A DNA stretch of 64,000 nt from JANMES01 sp038229715 (lineage in GTDB: Bacteria > Planctomycetota > Phycisphaerae > Tepidisphaerales > Tepidisphaeraceae), in contig JBBROD010000009.1 of the NCBI GenBank assembly GCA_038229715.1, forward strand, positions 1-64,000, given 5' to 3'. Made by a program: the position numbers and the translations under genes. The first letter of the stretch is position 1, and the number at the start of each line of letters is the position of its first letter. Below, piece by piece: positions 55,851 to 63,470 of this stretch. The notes beneath the pieces are model-generated. The model searched no databases, was not told the DNA's origin, and saw nothing but the letters and a program-made list of their open reading frames with translations.

Positions 55851-57542
55851 ATGAATCAACTCACACATAGCGGGCATGTTCTCCAATTGAGCGAAGGCGA
55901 CGATGCGGGCGGGCATTGGGTGACCATCGCTGGCGCTCATGTCTTCATTGGAAAGGATGGAACGATCGAACAAGGGCCGGCGGAACTCAAAGGAAAGACG
56001 ATTGAAGAAGCATCAAAAGAAGGAAAGCATGTAACAGAAGTTCATGGAAGCAAAAAACCCGTTACCGATCCATCTTCTCCAAGTGAACTTTCATCGCAGA
56101 TTGAAGAAGATCACCCCGGATTAAAACTAGAAATCCAGAACAAGAAATCATCCGATGGTCCCGTATGGGAACTCGCAAAAATCGTAGTCCCAGAGGATTC
56201 CCGAGGAATGGGTATCGGGTCAAGCGTGATGAAAAGAATTACCGAAGCTGCCGACAAAGCGGGTGCAACTTTATCATTGTCGCCCTCAACGGATTTCGGG
56301 GCTTCAAGCGTTTCGCGTCTGAAGTCGTTTTATGCCGGATTTGGGTTCGTGGCGAACAAAGGCCGTGCTGCTGATCTGTCAATTGGCGGATCAATGATTC
56401 GTACACCGAAAAAAAGCGAGATCGCCTTCAGTCGCGCGACCGTCATCGCATCCCCCGACGCTGAATTTAAGCCCGCGTTAACACTCGGGCAGGGTTTGCC
56501 TCCTGAAGTAATGGGCCAGCCCGCCGCGTACTTCTGGAAGGAAGCTTTAGTTCCCGGGAACTATCAGGACCGTGCCGGTACGAAGTTCACGATTGACGCC
56601 AAGCGGGTCGATAACCTGATTGCCAATTTCAACAAGGCGAAGGCCAATGGGTTTACGCCACGTGTTCCGGACGGCCATACCAGCAGTGCTAAGACCAATA
56701 TGGGTTTCATCCTCGAAGCGCGTAAGAACTCACGCGGCGGATTGGAACTGCTTCACCAAATGGTCGGCGACGATGCAATCAAGGCTGTCGCCCGCAACAA
56801 AACCAGTATTTGCACGGTGGCTAATGCCATCGACGAACACGGGAATGAATACGACGAGCTGATCGATCACAACGCGATCGTTCCCGACCCTCAACTCAAC
56901 AATCTACGGGACTTTGTCCCCGCGCTTGCCGCCAGTCGTGCCGCAACGGAAAGCGCGATCGTTTTGACCCCTGCGGCCGATACCGAAAGGAGTCCAGAAA
57001 TGGACCTTATCAAACTCCGCGAAGCTATCGGCGCGGCCAAGGAAGTTACCGATGAACAAGTGATCTCCCAAGCTGTCGCCAAATTGGGAGAAAGCACCAC
57101 GCAACTGCAGTTGAGTCGCTCGGCCGTCGATACGACGAAAACCGACCTCACTACCGCCATCACCCGCGCCGAACAGGCTGAAGCCAAGGTGCTCGAACTC
57201 TCCCGGATGAACAGCGCCCCCGATCTGGATGTCCTGAATGATCGCGCAGCCCTCAAAAGCGAGCGAATCGATCTGGCTCTGGAACGCGGTCAATGCACTA
57301 AGGCGCAAGCCGACCTACTCAAAGCCAGCCTGAAGGATGGCGACAAGCCCGCCGTACTCATGCTGAGCAAGTCGGGCACCCACGGCACCCCGGTCGACCT
57401 GATGCTGAAGGTTCTGGAGTTGAACAAGCCGTTCGTCGGCCTGAGTCTCTCCCGCGCGCAGCAGCTTCCCGACCCCAACAACCCCAGCCCCGCGATGACC
57501 GAAGCGCGGAAAAAGGAATTGCTCGCCCATGCGGGCGTGTAA
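55851..57542 (+). CDS. Fusion of GNAT-like domain, Mu I-type prohead protease and scaffold
   Basis: 563 residues from the ATG at 55851. Residues about 20-40 (GHWVTIAGAHVFIGKDGTI) match a motif common in MuF-associated proteins. About 85-185 is GNAT-like: WELAKIVVPEDSRGMGIGSSVMKRITEAADKAGATLSL...FYAGFGFVANK (acetyl-CoA loop RGMGIG). From 200 the Mu gpI-like protease runs to about 375 (PDGHTSSAKTNMGFI, RNKTSICTVANAID with likely His and Ser). The rest is helical scaffold. An internal start at 57000 gives the scaffold alone. A GNAT fused here is unusual. Confidence 0.8.
   Translation: MNQLTHSGHVLQLSEGDDAGGHWVTIAGAHVFIGKDGTIEQGPAELKGKTIEEASKEGKHVTEVHGSKKPVTDPSSPSELSSQIEEDHPGLKLEIQNKKSSDGPVWELAKIVVPEDSRGMGIGSSVMKRITEAADKAGATLSLSPSTDFGASSVSRLKSFYAGFGFVANKGRAADLSIGGSMIRTPKKSEIAFSRATVIASPDAEFKPALTLGQGLPPEVMGQPAAYFWKEALVPGNYQDRAGTKFTIDAKRVDNLIANFNKAKANGFTPRVPDGHTSSAKTNMGFILEARKNSRGGLELLHQMVGDDAIKAVARNKTSICTVANAIDEHGNEYDELIDHNAIVPDPQLNNLRDFVPALAASRAATESAIVLTPAADTERSPEMDLIKLREAIGAAKEVTDEQVISQAVAKLGESTTQLQLSRSAVDTTKTDLTTAITRAEQAEAKVLELSRMNSAPDLDVLNDRAALKSERIDLALERGQCTKAQADLLKASLKDGDKPAVLMLSKSGTHGTPVDLMLKVLELNKPFVGLSLSRAQQLPDPNNPSPAMTEARKKELLAHAGV
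57000..57542 (+). CDS. Scaffold protein from internal in-frame start
   Basis: 180 residues, in frame with the protease gene. The ATG at 57000 has AAAGGAGT seven bases upstream, a stronger ribosome-binding site than that of the full gene. MDLIKLREAIGAAKEVTDEQ... is helical (coiled-coil-like LTTAITRAEQAEAKVLEL), typical of capsid scaffolds. Protease and nested scaffold genes of this kind are known from lambda C/Nu3 and Mu I/Z. Confidence 0.8.
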   Translation: MDLIKLREAIGAAKEVTDEQVISQAVAKLGESTTQLQLSRSAVDTTKTDLTTAITRAEQAEAKVLELSRMNSAPDLDVLNDRAALKSERIDLALERGQCTKAQADLLKASLKDGDKPAVLMLSKSGTHGTPVDLMLKVLELNKPFVGLSLSRAQQLPDPNNPSPAMTEARKKELLAHAGV

Positions 57543-57591
57543 TCCGCTTTGAGTCGTTTCCCACAACCCTAACCCTATTGGAGTAATTCCC

Positions 57592-58326
57592 ATGCCTACG
57601 ACCCTCGAAACCTTTGCTCTGAACATGCTTCAGCCGGCCCAGCGTCCCGAAGACGCACGACAGGACGCCATGCGGATGGCCGCGAGCCTGACGATCAGCA
57701 AGGGCCAAGCCCTCAGCGTCACAACCGCAACCGGACTCGGTGGCCTGTTGGTCCCCGGCGGATCTGGCGGCGCTCAGAACTTCGTCGCCTTTTCGATGTA
57801 TGACGCTCTGACCGACGCAAGCGGCAACGTGTTTTTTGCCGATTCGTCGACGCCCAGTTGGCGTAACACCCCTCGGCAGGTTCTGCCGATCTGGGTGGCT
57901 GGTATTTTCGACCCGTCCGATTTGAAGACCAAAGCGACCCCGGTCGCGGAAGTCGACACGTTCACCCCGGCCAACGTCACCACGGGCGACGTTGACACCC
58001 TGACCTACACCGCTGCCGATGGCACGGTGACCACGATCAGCGTGACGATCGGCGCAACCCAAACCGCAACGGCTGCCTCTACGCTGCTCATTGCGGCATG
58101 GAACGCCAATGCGACGACTGCCGCCATTGCGACCGCCTCTGGAACTGCAACGGTCGTTCTGACGGGCGTAACCGCCGGCACGTCATTCACTGTAGCCAGC
58201 AGCGTAGTCGGAACCGGCACGTTGACCCGGGCGGCGACGACTGCCGCTTCGGGCCGATCGTTGGCTGATGTTCTTGTCGGCTGCCCCGGTGCCCGTCTGC
58301 TTCACAACGGCTTTTGGAAAATCTAA
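57592..58326 (+). CDS. Head decoration or capsid-associated protein
   Basis: 244 residues following a GGAG box (TTGGAGTAATTCCC). N-terminal MPTTLETFALNMLQPAQRPEDARQDAMRMAASLTISKGQALSVTTATG, then FVAFSMYDALTDASGNVFF. About 110-215 is inserted: TLTYTAADGTVTTISVTIGATQTATAASTLLIAAWNANATTAAIATASGT, a beta module resembling one in the gene at 59806. It sits between scaffold and capsid genes, the place of the decoration protein in other Mu-like or lambda-like modules. Confidence 0.65.
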   Translation: MPTTLETFALNMLQPAQRPEDARQDAMRMAASLTISKGQALSVTTATGLGGLLVPGGSGGAQNFVAFSMYDALTDASGNVFFADSSTPSWRNTPRQVLPIWVAGIFDPSDLKTKATPVAEVDTFTPANVTTGDVDTLTYTAADGTVTTISVTIGATQTATAASTLLIAAWNANATTAAIATASGTATVVLTGVTAGTSFTVASSVVGTGTLTRAATTAASGRSLADVLVGCPGARLLHNGFWKI

Positions 58327-58370
58327 TCGCCGTCCTTTTCCATCAACAACAACCCCTTTAGGAGTGCCAC

Positions 58371-59432
58371 ATGGCGACCTTCAATTACCCTACCAACTTC
58401 GAACTCCAGCAGATCGAGCCGGACCTTGCCGCAAAGGCGGAAGCCGGTCGATTGGGTCTGGAAATCATGCCCATCCGCAACGCCAACGCCGCCGAAGTCC
58501 GCTGGAATCAGCAGGACAATTTCTACGGCCTGCAGGCCCTTCGCGGCCTCGACGGTGCGCCCACTCGCGTTCAGCGGGTTGGGAACAAGACCTACACCTA
58601 CGAACCGGGCGTTTTCGGCGAATTCGTCGACATCACTGAATCGGAACTGACGCGCCGATCGGGTTACTCCCCGGTCGGAACGCCGATCGACGTGACCGAC
58701 CTCGTGGTGGACGCGGACAATCAACTGATCAACCGTGAACTCGACCGGATCGAATCGACGATCTGGACCTTGCTCACCACAGGTACGTTCAGCATCAAGA
58801 TGGACGGCCCGAACGGAACGCAGGTCGGGTTTACCGACACCTTCAGCATCCAGACCTACGCCGCATCGGTGGCTTGGGCGACGGCGGCAACGGCAACCCC
58901 GATCACCAACTTCCAGGCGGTTCAACAGCTTGGCGCCGCTGCTGGCCACTCGGTCGACTTGGGTGCCGGTGCGGTGGCGTACATGAACAGCGTGACGAGC
59001 AATCGCATGTTGAACAATACCAACGCATCGGACCTGTCGGGGCGTCGGATCAATGGTGGCAACACCACGAACAGCATCGCCGACGTGAACAAATACTTAG
59101 CGGCTCAGAATCTCCCGCAAATTCAGGTCTACGACGGCGGATACCAGTCGACGGTAACCGTCGGTGCAACGGTCGGCACCTACACCAAGTTCATCCCGGA
59201 CGGCAAGGCGGTGGTGGTCGGCAAGCGCACCAGCGGCGCGAAAATCGGCGAGTACCTGAAAACCCGGAACGCCAGCAATGGCCTGATGCCGGGTTCGTAT
59301 GCGTACACGATCGACCGTGCCAACGGCGTCAATGCCGAGAAACGCACGCCGGCGAACATCGAACGGCATCGTGGTCACAATGGCGGTCCGGTGATCTACC
59401 TGCCGTCGGCCGTTGTCGTCATGTCGGTCTAA
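58371..59432 (+). CDS. Major capsid protein
   Basis: 353 residues, HK97-fold length without a long N-terminal delta domain, since the scaffold is separate. MATFNYPTNFELQQIEPDLAAKAEAGRLGLEIMPIRNANAAEVRW, GEFVDITESELTRRSGYSPVGTPIDVTDLVVDADNQLINRELDRIESTIWTLL (spine helix region), NKYLAAQNLPQIQVYDGGY, and the final GHNGGPVIYLPSAVVVMSV resemble capsid family E proteins. It follows scaffold and decoration genes. A good AGGAG box precedes the ATG. Confidence 0.85.
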   Translation: MATFNYPTNFELQQIEPDLAAKAEAGRLGLEIMPIRNANAAEVRWNQQDNFYGLQALRGLDGAPTRVQRVGNKTYTYEPGVFGEFVDITESELTRRSGYSPVGTPIDVTDLVVDADNQLINRELDRIESTIWTLLTTGTFSIKMDGPNGTQVGFTDTFSIQTYAASVAWATAATATPITNFQAVQQLGAAAGHSVDLGAGAVAYMNSVTSNRMLNNTNASDLSGRRINGGNTTNSIADVNKYLAAQNLPQIQVYDGGYQSTVTVGATVGTYTKFIPDGKAVVVGKRTSGAKIGEYLKTRNASNGLMPGSYAYTIDRANGVNAEKRTPANIERHRGHNGGPVIYLPSAVVVMSV

Positions 59433-59454
59433 TCTCTCCCAAGGAATTGTGACC

Positions 59455-59733
59455 ATGAGTAAGGCAATCAACCTGCGTGTCCTGTTCACTCAGTTCGCCA
59501 GTTGGCCCAAAGGCTTCGTCCTTTCTACCGATGACCTTCCTCCAGGAGCAGACCTTCAACGTCTCTTGGACTTAAAGGCGGTGGAAGTGGTGGAAGATAC
59601 CCGCACGGGGGAACCACCGCTTGGGCCTGACACGTTCGAAGTCGTTAAAAACCCCGAAGCCGAACCGGCGCATAAGGAAGTGATTCCCGAAGCACCGAAG
59701 TCCGAACCGGCAAAAAGGACCGCAGGCAAGTAG
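59455..59733 (+). CDS. Small phage head-region protein
   Basis: 92 residues from the ATG at 59455. MSKAINLRVLFTQFASWPKGFVLSTDDLPPGADLQRLLDLKAVEVVED then an acidic, Lys/Pro/Glu-rich tail. The LxxLxxLxAVEVV element suggests a small domain; the tail is disordered. Position suggests a head-completion or connector accessory. A terminator-like hairpin follows at 59747. Confidence 0.6.
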   Translation: MSKAINLRVLFTQFASWPKGFVLSTDDLPPGADLQRLLDLKAVEVVEDTRTGEPPLGPDTFEVVKNPEAEPAHKEVIPEAPKSEPAKRTAGK

Positions 59734-59746
59734 CAGTCGGTCAATC

Positions 59747-59781
59747 ACTCTCTCCCTCGGGAAGCCGGAGGAGAGAGTTTT
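59747..59781 (+). terminator. Terminator-like hairpin after the capsid operon part
   Basis: ACTCTCTCC (59747-59755) pairs with GGAGAGAGT (59770-59778) across a 14-base loop, followed by TTT. It is a moderate match and may only attenuate. Confidence 0.55.
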
Positions 59782-59805
59782 AAGTCAATTAACGGAGACA
59801 ATTAC

Positions 59806-60615
59806 ATGGCCCTTAAAACTACACAGATTCGATTCAAAGCCGACGGCGGCGAAACAACCACCATCGGGAATCAGAGCATCAGTATCCCCCAATCCGGCGG
59901 GTTCTACGAAAAGACGATCAAGCTGACCAACGGTACGGGCGCGGGGAAGGCTCAGAAATGGGCGGCAGTGTCGATCAGCCTGGCGGCGGCTGCTCAGACC
60001 ACTATCAACCTGCAGGCGGTTGCGACAGGCGTTCTGGGCGTGGCCGTGAATTTCACCAACGTCAAAGCAATGATCGTTGAAAACAGTAACACAGATCAGG
60101 AAGTCGACACCGTGACTATTACCGGCTCGCCCACGGGCGGTACGTTCACGATCACAGTTGCCGGCCAAACTACATCGGCATTGGCCTACAACGCGGTATC
60201 GACCACTACGGTACAAACAGCCGTACAAGCTCTGTCCACCGTGGGCACGGGCAACGCGACTGTGACCGGATCGGCTGGCGGACCTTACACGATCATCTTC
60301 GCTGCTTCGTTGGGCGCTATGACCGTCACGGCATCAGGCGCGAGTTTGACGGGCGGAAGCACGCCATCAGCAACCGCTGCCCGTGTCCCAAGCGATCTTG
60401 TGATTGGTGACGACAGTAGCGGGACCAACGTCTGGTCGGCTCTGTTCAAGGGCACGAACGCACGCCTTGTCTGCCAACCGGGCGAATCGATCCAGAAGGC
60501 TACCACCACCAAGGCCGGGTACGCGGTCGATTCCACCCACAAGAATCTATTACTGACCAACGCCGGATCGGTGGCATTGACCGGCCTGCTGCTGCTTTGT
60601 GGCGAGGGAAGCTAA
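59806..60615 (+). CDS. Phage structural protein with repeated beta module
   Basis: 269 residues from the ATG at 59806 (GGAGACAATTAC upstream). The N-terminal part (1-95) is a beta domain (TQIRFKADGGETTTIGNQSISIPQSGGFYEKTIKLTNG...). About 100-190 has VDTVTITGSPTGGTFTITVAGQTTSALAYNAVSTTTVQTAVQAL...GPYTIIFAASLGAMTVTASG, a module typical of phage virion proteins and similar in style to the insert at 57592. The end KATTTKAGYAVDSTHKNLLLTNAGSVALTGLLLLCGEG recalls decoration proteins. Confidence 0.6.
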   Translation: MALKTTQIRFKADGGETTTIGNQSISIPQSGGFYEKTIKLTNGTGAGKAQKWAAVSISLAAAAQTTINLQAVATGVLGVAVNFTNVKAMIVENSNTDQEVDTVTITGSPTGGTFTITVAGQTTSALAYNAVSTTTVQTAVQALSTVGTGNATVTGSAGGPYTIIFAASLGAMTVTASGASLTGGSTPSATAARVPSDLVIGDDSSGTNVWSALFKGTNARLVCQPGESIQKATTTKAGYAVDSTHKNLLLTNAGSVALTGLLLLCGEGS

Positions 60616-60617
60616 CG

Positions 60618-60830
60618 ATGAAACTCAGCGCCACTGACCCCGAAGCAAGCAACGTGAAGCGCGTCACCGTCGATGGTGTCGATGTGACCAACCGATGCGC
60701 ATCGGTGGATACCGAACTTGGCTGGGCAGTGTGCCTGACATTTGACGACAAAGGAAATATTGTCGCACCGAACGGTTTTATTCAATACGAGAACGTTCGC
60801 GGAAATATTGAAATTGAATGGCGGAGCTAA
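60618..60830 (+). CDS. Small phage structural-region protein
   Basis: 70 residues from the ATG at 60618. MKLSATDPEASNVKRVTVDGVDVTNRCASVDTELGWAVCLTFDDKGNIVAPNGFIQYENVRGNIEIEWRS is all beta. It resembles the next protein in plan (VDGVDVTNRC... / HEGVDITARC..., GWAVCLTF / GFAYCFKM), so the two are tandem paralogues. The function is unknown. Confidence 0.6.
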   Translation: MKLSATDPEASNVKRVTVDGVDVTNRCASVDTELGWAVCLTFDDKGNIVAPNGFIQYENVRGNIEIEWRS

Positions 60831-61135
60831 TGCGTCACATCAAGGATGAACCGTACCTATTCGCGTCCGAACAGGTCGCGACCGTGGCGCACGAGGGCGT
60901 AGACATCACCGCCCGATGCTTTGCGTTCGATGTCGCGCCTGGGTTCGCTTACTGCTTCAAGATGAAGGACGGAGCAATCGAACTGGATTCGTCGGGAGCG
61001 AAGAACACCGAAACCCTGCTTGGGCGAATCAGCTTCACTATCGGTAGCGGTGAATGGCATCGCGGGCCGGCCAACATCAGCGGCCATACCGGCGAGCGTA
61101 AGCCCATTCAAACCGTTTCGCTCAAGAAGTCGTAA
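60830..61135 (+). CDS. Small phage structural-region protein, paralogue of the preceding
   Basis: 101 residues from the ATG at 60830, overlapping the previous stop (TAATG). VATVAHEGVDITARCFAFDVAPGFAYCFKMKDGAIELDSSGAKNTETLLGRISFTIG repeats the motif order of the 70-residue protein before it. Tandem duplication and divergence are likely. The C-terminal 25 residues are basic and polar. Confidence 0.6.
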   Translation: MRHIKDEPYLFASEQVATVAHEGVDITARCFAFDVAPGFAYCFKMKDGAIELDSSGAKNTETLLGRISFTIGSGEWHRGPANISGHTGERKPIQTVSLKKS

Positions 61136-61137
61136 CC

Positions 61138-61680
61138 ATGCCCCCACTCGATACATCGCTGACCGTGTACAACCAGTTGTGGACGCTGCTGGAAGCCTCG
61201 CCAACGTTTACGTCGCTGGTTTTGGTGGGCAACCGCTTGAAGGCCACCGCGCAACGAGTGAGCGAGCGAGACGCTGTGAAATCCGCACCGGCGGATTTCC
61301 CGAAAGTTCGTATCGACATCGCCGATGAGACGGATAACGACCGCTCACCCAAAGTGTTCGGCCAGAACACGACCACGTTCACGGCATCCGACTGTGATTA
61401 TGGCGTACCCATCCGGCTCAACGTCACAATCAAGATCGTCCACGATGACACCCGGCTTGCTTACCAAACTCCGGTTGAAGCGGCGGTGCGAGGTGCGATT
61501 CTCTTGCACGGCCGAAACCTCGGTATCGATTGGGTGACAAACGTCGTCATGCAGGGAGCCAAGCGGGCCGTTGAAAACAGTCCCGATACCAACGGCACAC
61601 AACGCACGATCAGCAAAATCCGCTTGGAGGTTACAGCACGGCCGAAGCTGTCGCTGCTGACCGCCGGCTCAACCATTTAG
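61138..61680 (+). CDS. Putative tail-completion or neck protein
   Basis: 180 residues. MPPLDTSLTVYNQLWTLLEASPTFTSLVLVGNRLKATAQRVSERDAVKSAPADFPKVRIDIAD..., VPIRLNVTIKIVHDDTRLAYQTPVEAAVRGAILLHGRNLGIDWVTNV, ending QRTISKIRLEVTARPKL. A conserved N-terminal helix with a repeated-strand C-terminus is the plan of head-tail joining or minor tail proteins. Position before the gp10-like gene agrees. Confidence 0.55.
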   Translation: MPPLDTSLTVYNQLWTLLEASPTFTSLVLVGNRLKATAQRVSERDAVKSAPADFPKVRIDIADETDNDRSPKVFGQNTTTFTASDCDYGVPIRLNVTIKIVHDDTRLAYQTPVEAAVRGAILLHGRNLGIDWVTNVVMQGAKRAVENSPDTNGTQRTISKIRLEVTARPKLSLLTAGSTI

Positions 61681-61689
61681 GAAAAGATC

Positions 61690-61983
61690 ATGGCAGACAA
61701 AGAAAAATTGTACGCGGTTCGATGGGAAGGCGCAGACGACGAACACCTCGGAATGATCGGACTCAGCGTTCCAAGCCTTGACCGCGCCAACGCCGCCGCC
61801 GCTCGGATTTACAAGAACGTCAAAATCCTGCAGGTGATGAGTGTCACCGGCGAACAACTCGACAAGATGAAGAAAGACCTGCTCGCCAAGTACGCCGCTC
61901 GAATCCCGATCGACGAAAAGACCGGCGGCGTTCCCGAATTGGCGCTTCATAAACCCGAACTGCTGGCGGATGAGAATGTCTGA
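61690..61983 (+). CDS. Small phage tail-region protein
   Basis: 97 residues, MADKEKLYAVRWEGADDEHLGMIGLSVPSLDRANAAAARIYKNVKILQVMSVTGEQLDKMKKDLLAKYAARIPIDEKTGG. It is an alpha-beta protein without a recognised family. The 3' end overlaps the next start by a few bases. Confidence 0.55.
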   Translation: MADKEKLYAVRWEGADDEHLGMIGLSVPSLDRANAAAARIYKNVKILQVMSVTGEQLDKMKKDLLAKYAARIPIDEKTGGVPELALHKPELLADENV

Positions 61984-62359
61984 TGCACTTCAATTGTTCG
62001 ATGACATGGAGGCGGATATTGCCTCGGCTGCCCGGACGATCACGGAGAAAATAGTCATCGACGTTCAAGATCGAATCGGGAAGCCTGTCGGGTTCATCAT
62101 CGGCCCGCGTGGCGGAACGAAGAAAATACGATCCAAGCCGGGCGAACCACCTCGAAAAGATACCGGAACACTTCAAGCTGGGATGACTTCCGAAGTCATC
62201 GCCGTGGTGGGCCAAGTTGCCGGGTCGGTGTTCGATGAAGTTCCCTACGCCGAACGACTCGAAGGCAGCTTGGATCGGCCCATCCTGACAGACCTCGCGG
62301 AAACCTACGAAGATTACATCGCCGACGGCCTTGCGCGTGCAGCCGCTGGCGAGTTTTAA
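61976..62359 (+). CDS. HK97 gp10-like neck/tail protein
   Basis: 127 residues from the ATG at 61976 (61970 is an alternative). ADIASAARTITEKIVIDVQDRIGKPVGFIIGPRGGTKKIRSKPGEPPRKDTGTLQAGM, VFDEVPYAERLEGSLDRPILTDLAETYEDYIADGLARAA has the KPGEPPRxDTGxLxxS and Y..xLE motifs of the gp10/minor tail group. These proteins bridge the neck and tail tube. Confidence 0.75.
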   Translation: MSDALQLFDDMEADIASAARTITEKIVIDVQDRIGKPVGFIIGPRGGTKKIRSKPGEPPRKDTGTLQAGMTSEVIAVVGQVAGSVFDEVPYAERLEGSLDRPILTDLAETYEDYIADGLARAAAGEF

Positions 62360-62385
62360 CCTCAAAACCTTTTGGAGACATCAAC

Positions 62386-62799
62386 ATGGCCCTTGCACTA
62401 CTCGACGGCACTAGCGCGAACATTGATCTTGAGATCGATAGTTCCTCACTAAAATGCCAGATCAACTCAATGGCGGTTCAGTTCAACCGTCGCGCCGTCA
62501 CCCGACCTCCGACGTTCTGCTCGTCGAATTGGGAGAGCGCCATCAACGGAATGAAGTCGATCAACTTCGCCGCCAACGGATTCCTGGCTCAAGGCGATGC
62601 GACGGCAAAACTCGGTCAGTACCACCTGACCGATACTTATCCGCAGATCACCGCGACCTTTGAAACCGGCTGCACGGTCGATTTCTCATCGGTCATCGAA
62701 GGTGACTCGGGCGCTACACAGGCTGCCGAACTCGCCACCCGTAGCATCACCGGCCGTAACCACAACGACGACGTTGCAGTTGCTTGGGTTGTGGCCTAA
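62386..62799 (+). CDS. Probable major tail (tube) protein
   Basis: 137 residues after TTTTGGAGACATCAAC. MALALLDGTSANIDLEIDSSSLKCQINSMAVQFNRRAVTRPPTFCSSNW... NGFLAQGDATAKLGQYHLTDTYPQITATFETGCTVDFSSVIE is all beta, small, and directly before the chaperone and tape-measure genes, the standard place of the tail tube gene. Family assignment rests on position and fold pattern. Confidence 0.65.
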   Translation: MALALLDGTSANIDLEIDSSSLKCQINSMAVQFNRRAVTRPPTFCSSNWESAINGMKSINFAANGFLAQGDATAKLGQYHLTDTYPQITATFETGCTVDFSSVIEGDSGATQAAELATRSITGRNHNDDVAVAWVVA

Positions 62800-62823
62800 T
62801 CCCTCTCTCAATAGGAATATCTC

Positions 62824-63375
62824 ATGCCTGATCTGGCTGACGCCTTTACGTCTGCGCCGTACATCTACGCCATGATGGACGGGTCAACTGTTTCGTTCAA
62901 ACGGATGCTGATGGAGGAGTGGTCGTCTCTGACCGCCACGCTTCGCGCCGAACGAATGGCAGAAGAAAACATCCTCATCAATAAGCAGGTGAACGAAAAG
63001 GACTTCGAGCAGCGGGCGCGAGTTCGTTTCATCGCGCAGGAATATGTTCAGAGCATGACGACGTTTCAAAAAACGCTGCAGTACGTTACCCAGGACGTTG
63101 ACGGCATTGAACGATTGTTGAAGTTCAGTGCCGTCAACGTCGATTGGGCGGTGGTCGGCAAAAAGATTCCGCCGATCGATAAGATGCTGATCGCGGATAA
63201 CATCGTTCATCTGCCGATCGTGAAGTCGCAAAACCCTTCCTTGCCCGCCGGAAGCAAATCGCAGATCGCTACCGACGGGCCGAAGCCAGCCAAGAGCCGC
63301 CGTGGGAAGAAATCTGCGGACTCATTGAACACGTCTTCCACCGAGATCCCGGCAAGCTCACCTTCCGCCAGTTAA
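62824..63375 (+). CDS. Tail assembly chaperone, short (G-type) product
   Basis: 183 residues. MPDLADAFTSAPYIYAMMDGSTVSFKRMLMEEWSSLTATLRAERMAEENILINKQVNEKDFEQRARVRFIAQEY... is helical. It lies between tail tube and tape-measure genes, as lambda G. A -1 slippery heptamer A_AAC_CCT (63231-63237) sits in its 3' half, and the -1 frame continues to 63464 with protein-like sequence, as in lambda GT. Confidence 0.75.
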   Translation: MPDLADAFTSAPYIYAMMDGSTVSFKRMLMEEWSSLTATLRAERMAEENILINKQVNEKDFEQRARVRFIAQEYVQSMTTFQKTLQYVTQDVDGIERLLKFSAVNVDWAVVGKKIPPIDKMLIADNIVHLPIVKSQNPSLPAGSKSQIATDGPKPAKSRRGKKSADSLNTSSTEIPASSPSAS

Positions 63376-63464
63376 TGAGCAAGGCCGCTCATGCGCGGCA
63401 GTTGCTTCCCAGGAAACAATCGTCGTCTGACTCTCAGACGAAACCACTACGTCCATTCAAGTAG
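63231..63464 (+). CDS. -1 frame extension of the tail assembly chaperone (GT-type)
   Basis: After slippage at 63231-63237 the ribosome would read FLARRKQIADRYRRAEASQ, then EPPWEEICGLIEHVFHRDPG and KLTFRQLMSKAAHARQLLP, ending at TAG 63462-63464, just seven bases before the next ATG. This frame is closed upstream (TAA 63198-63200) and has no good start of its own. PPWEEICGLIEHVFHRDPGKLTFRQL reads like the conserved T domain of other phages. Confidence 0.7.
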   Translation, partial: KPFLARRKQIADRYRRAEASQEPPWEEICGLIEHVFHRDPGKLTFRQLMSKAAHARQLLPRKQSSSDSQTKPLRPFK

Positions 63465-63470
63465 AACACC

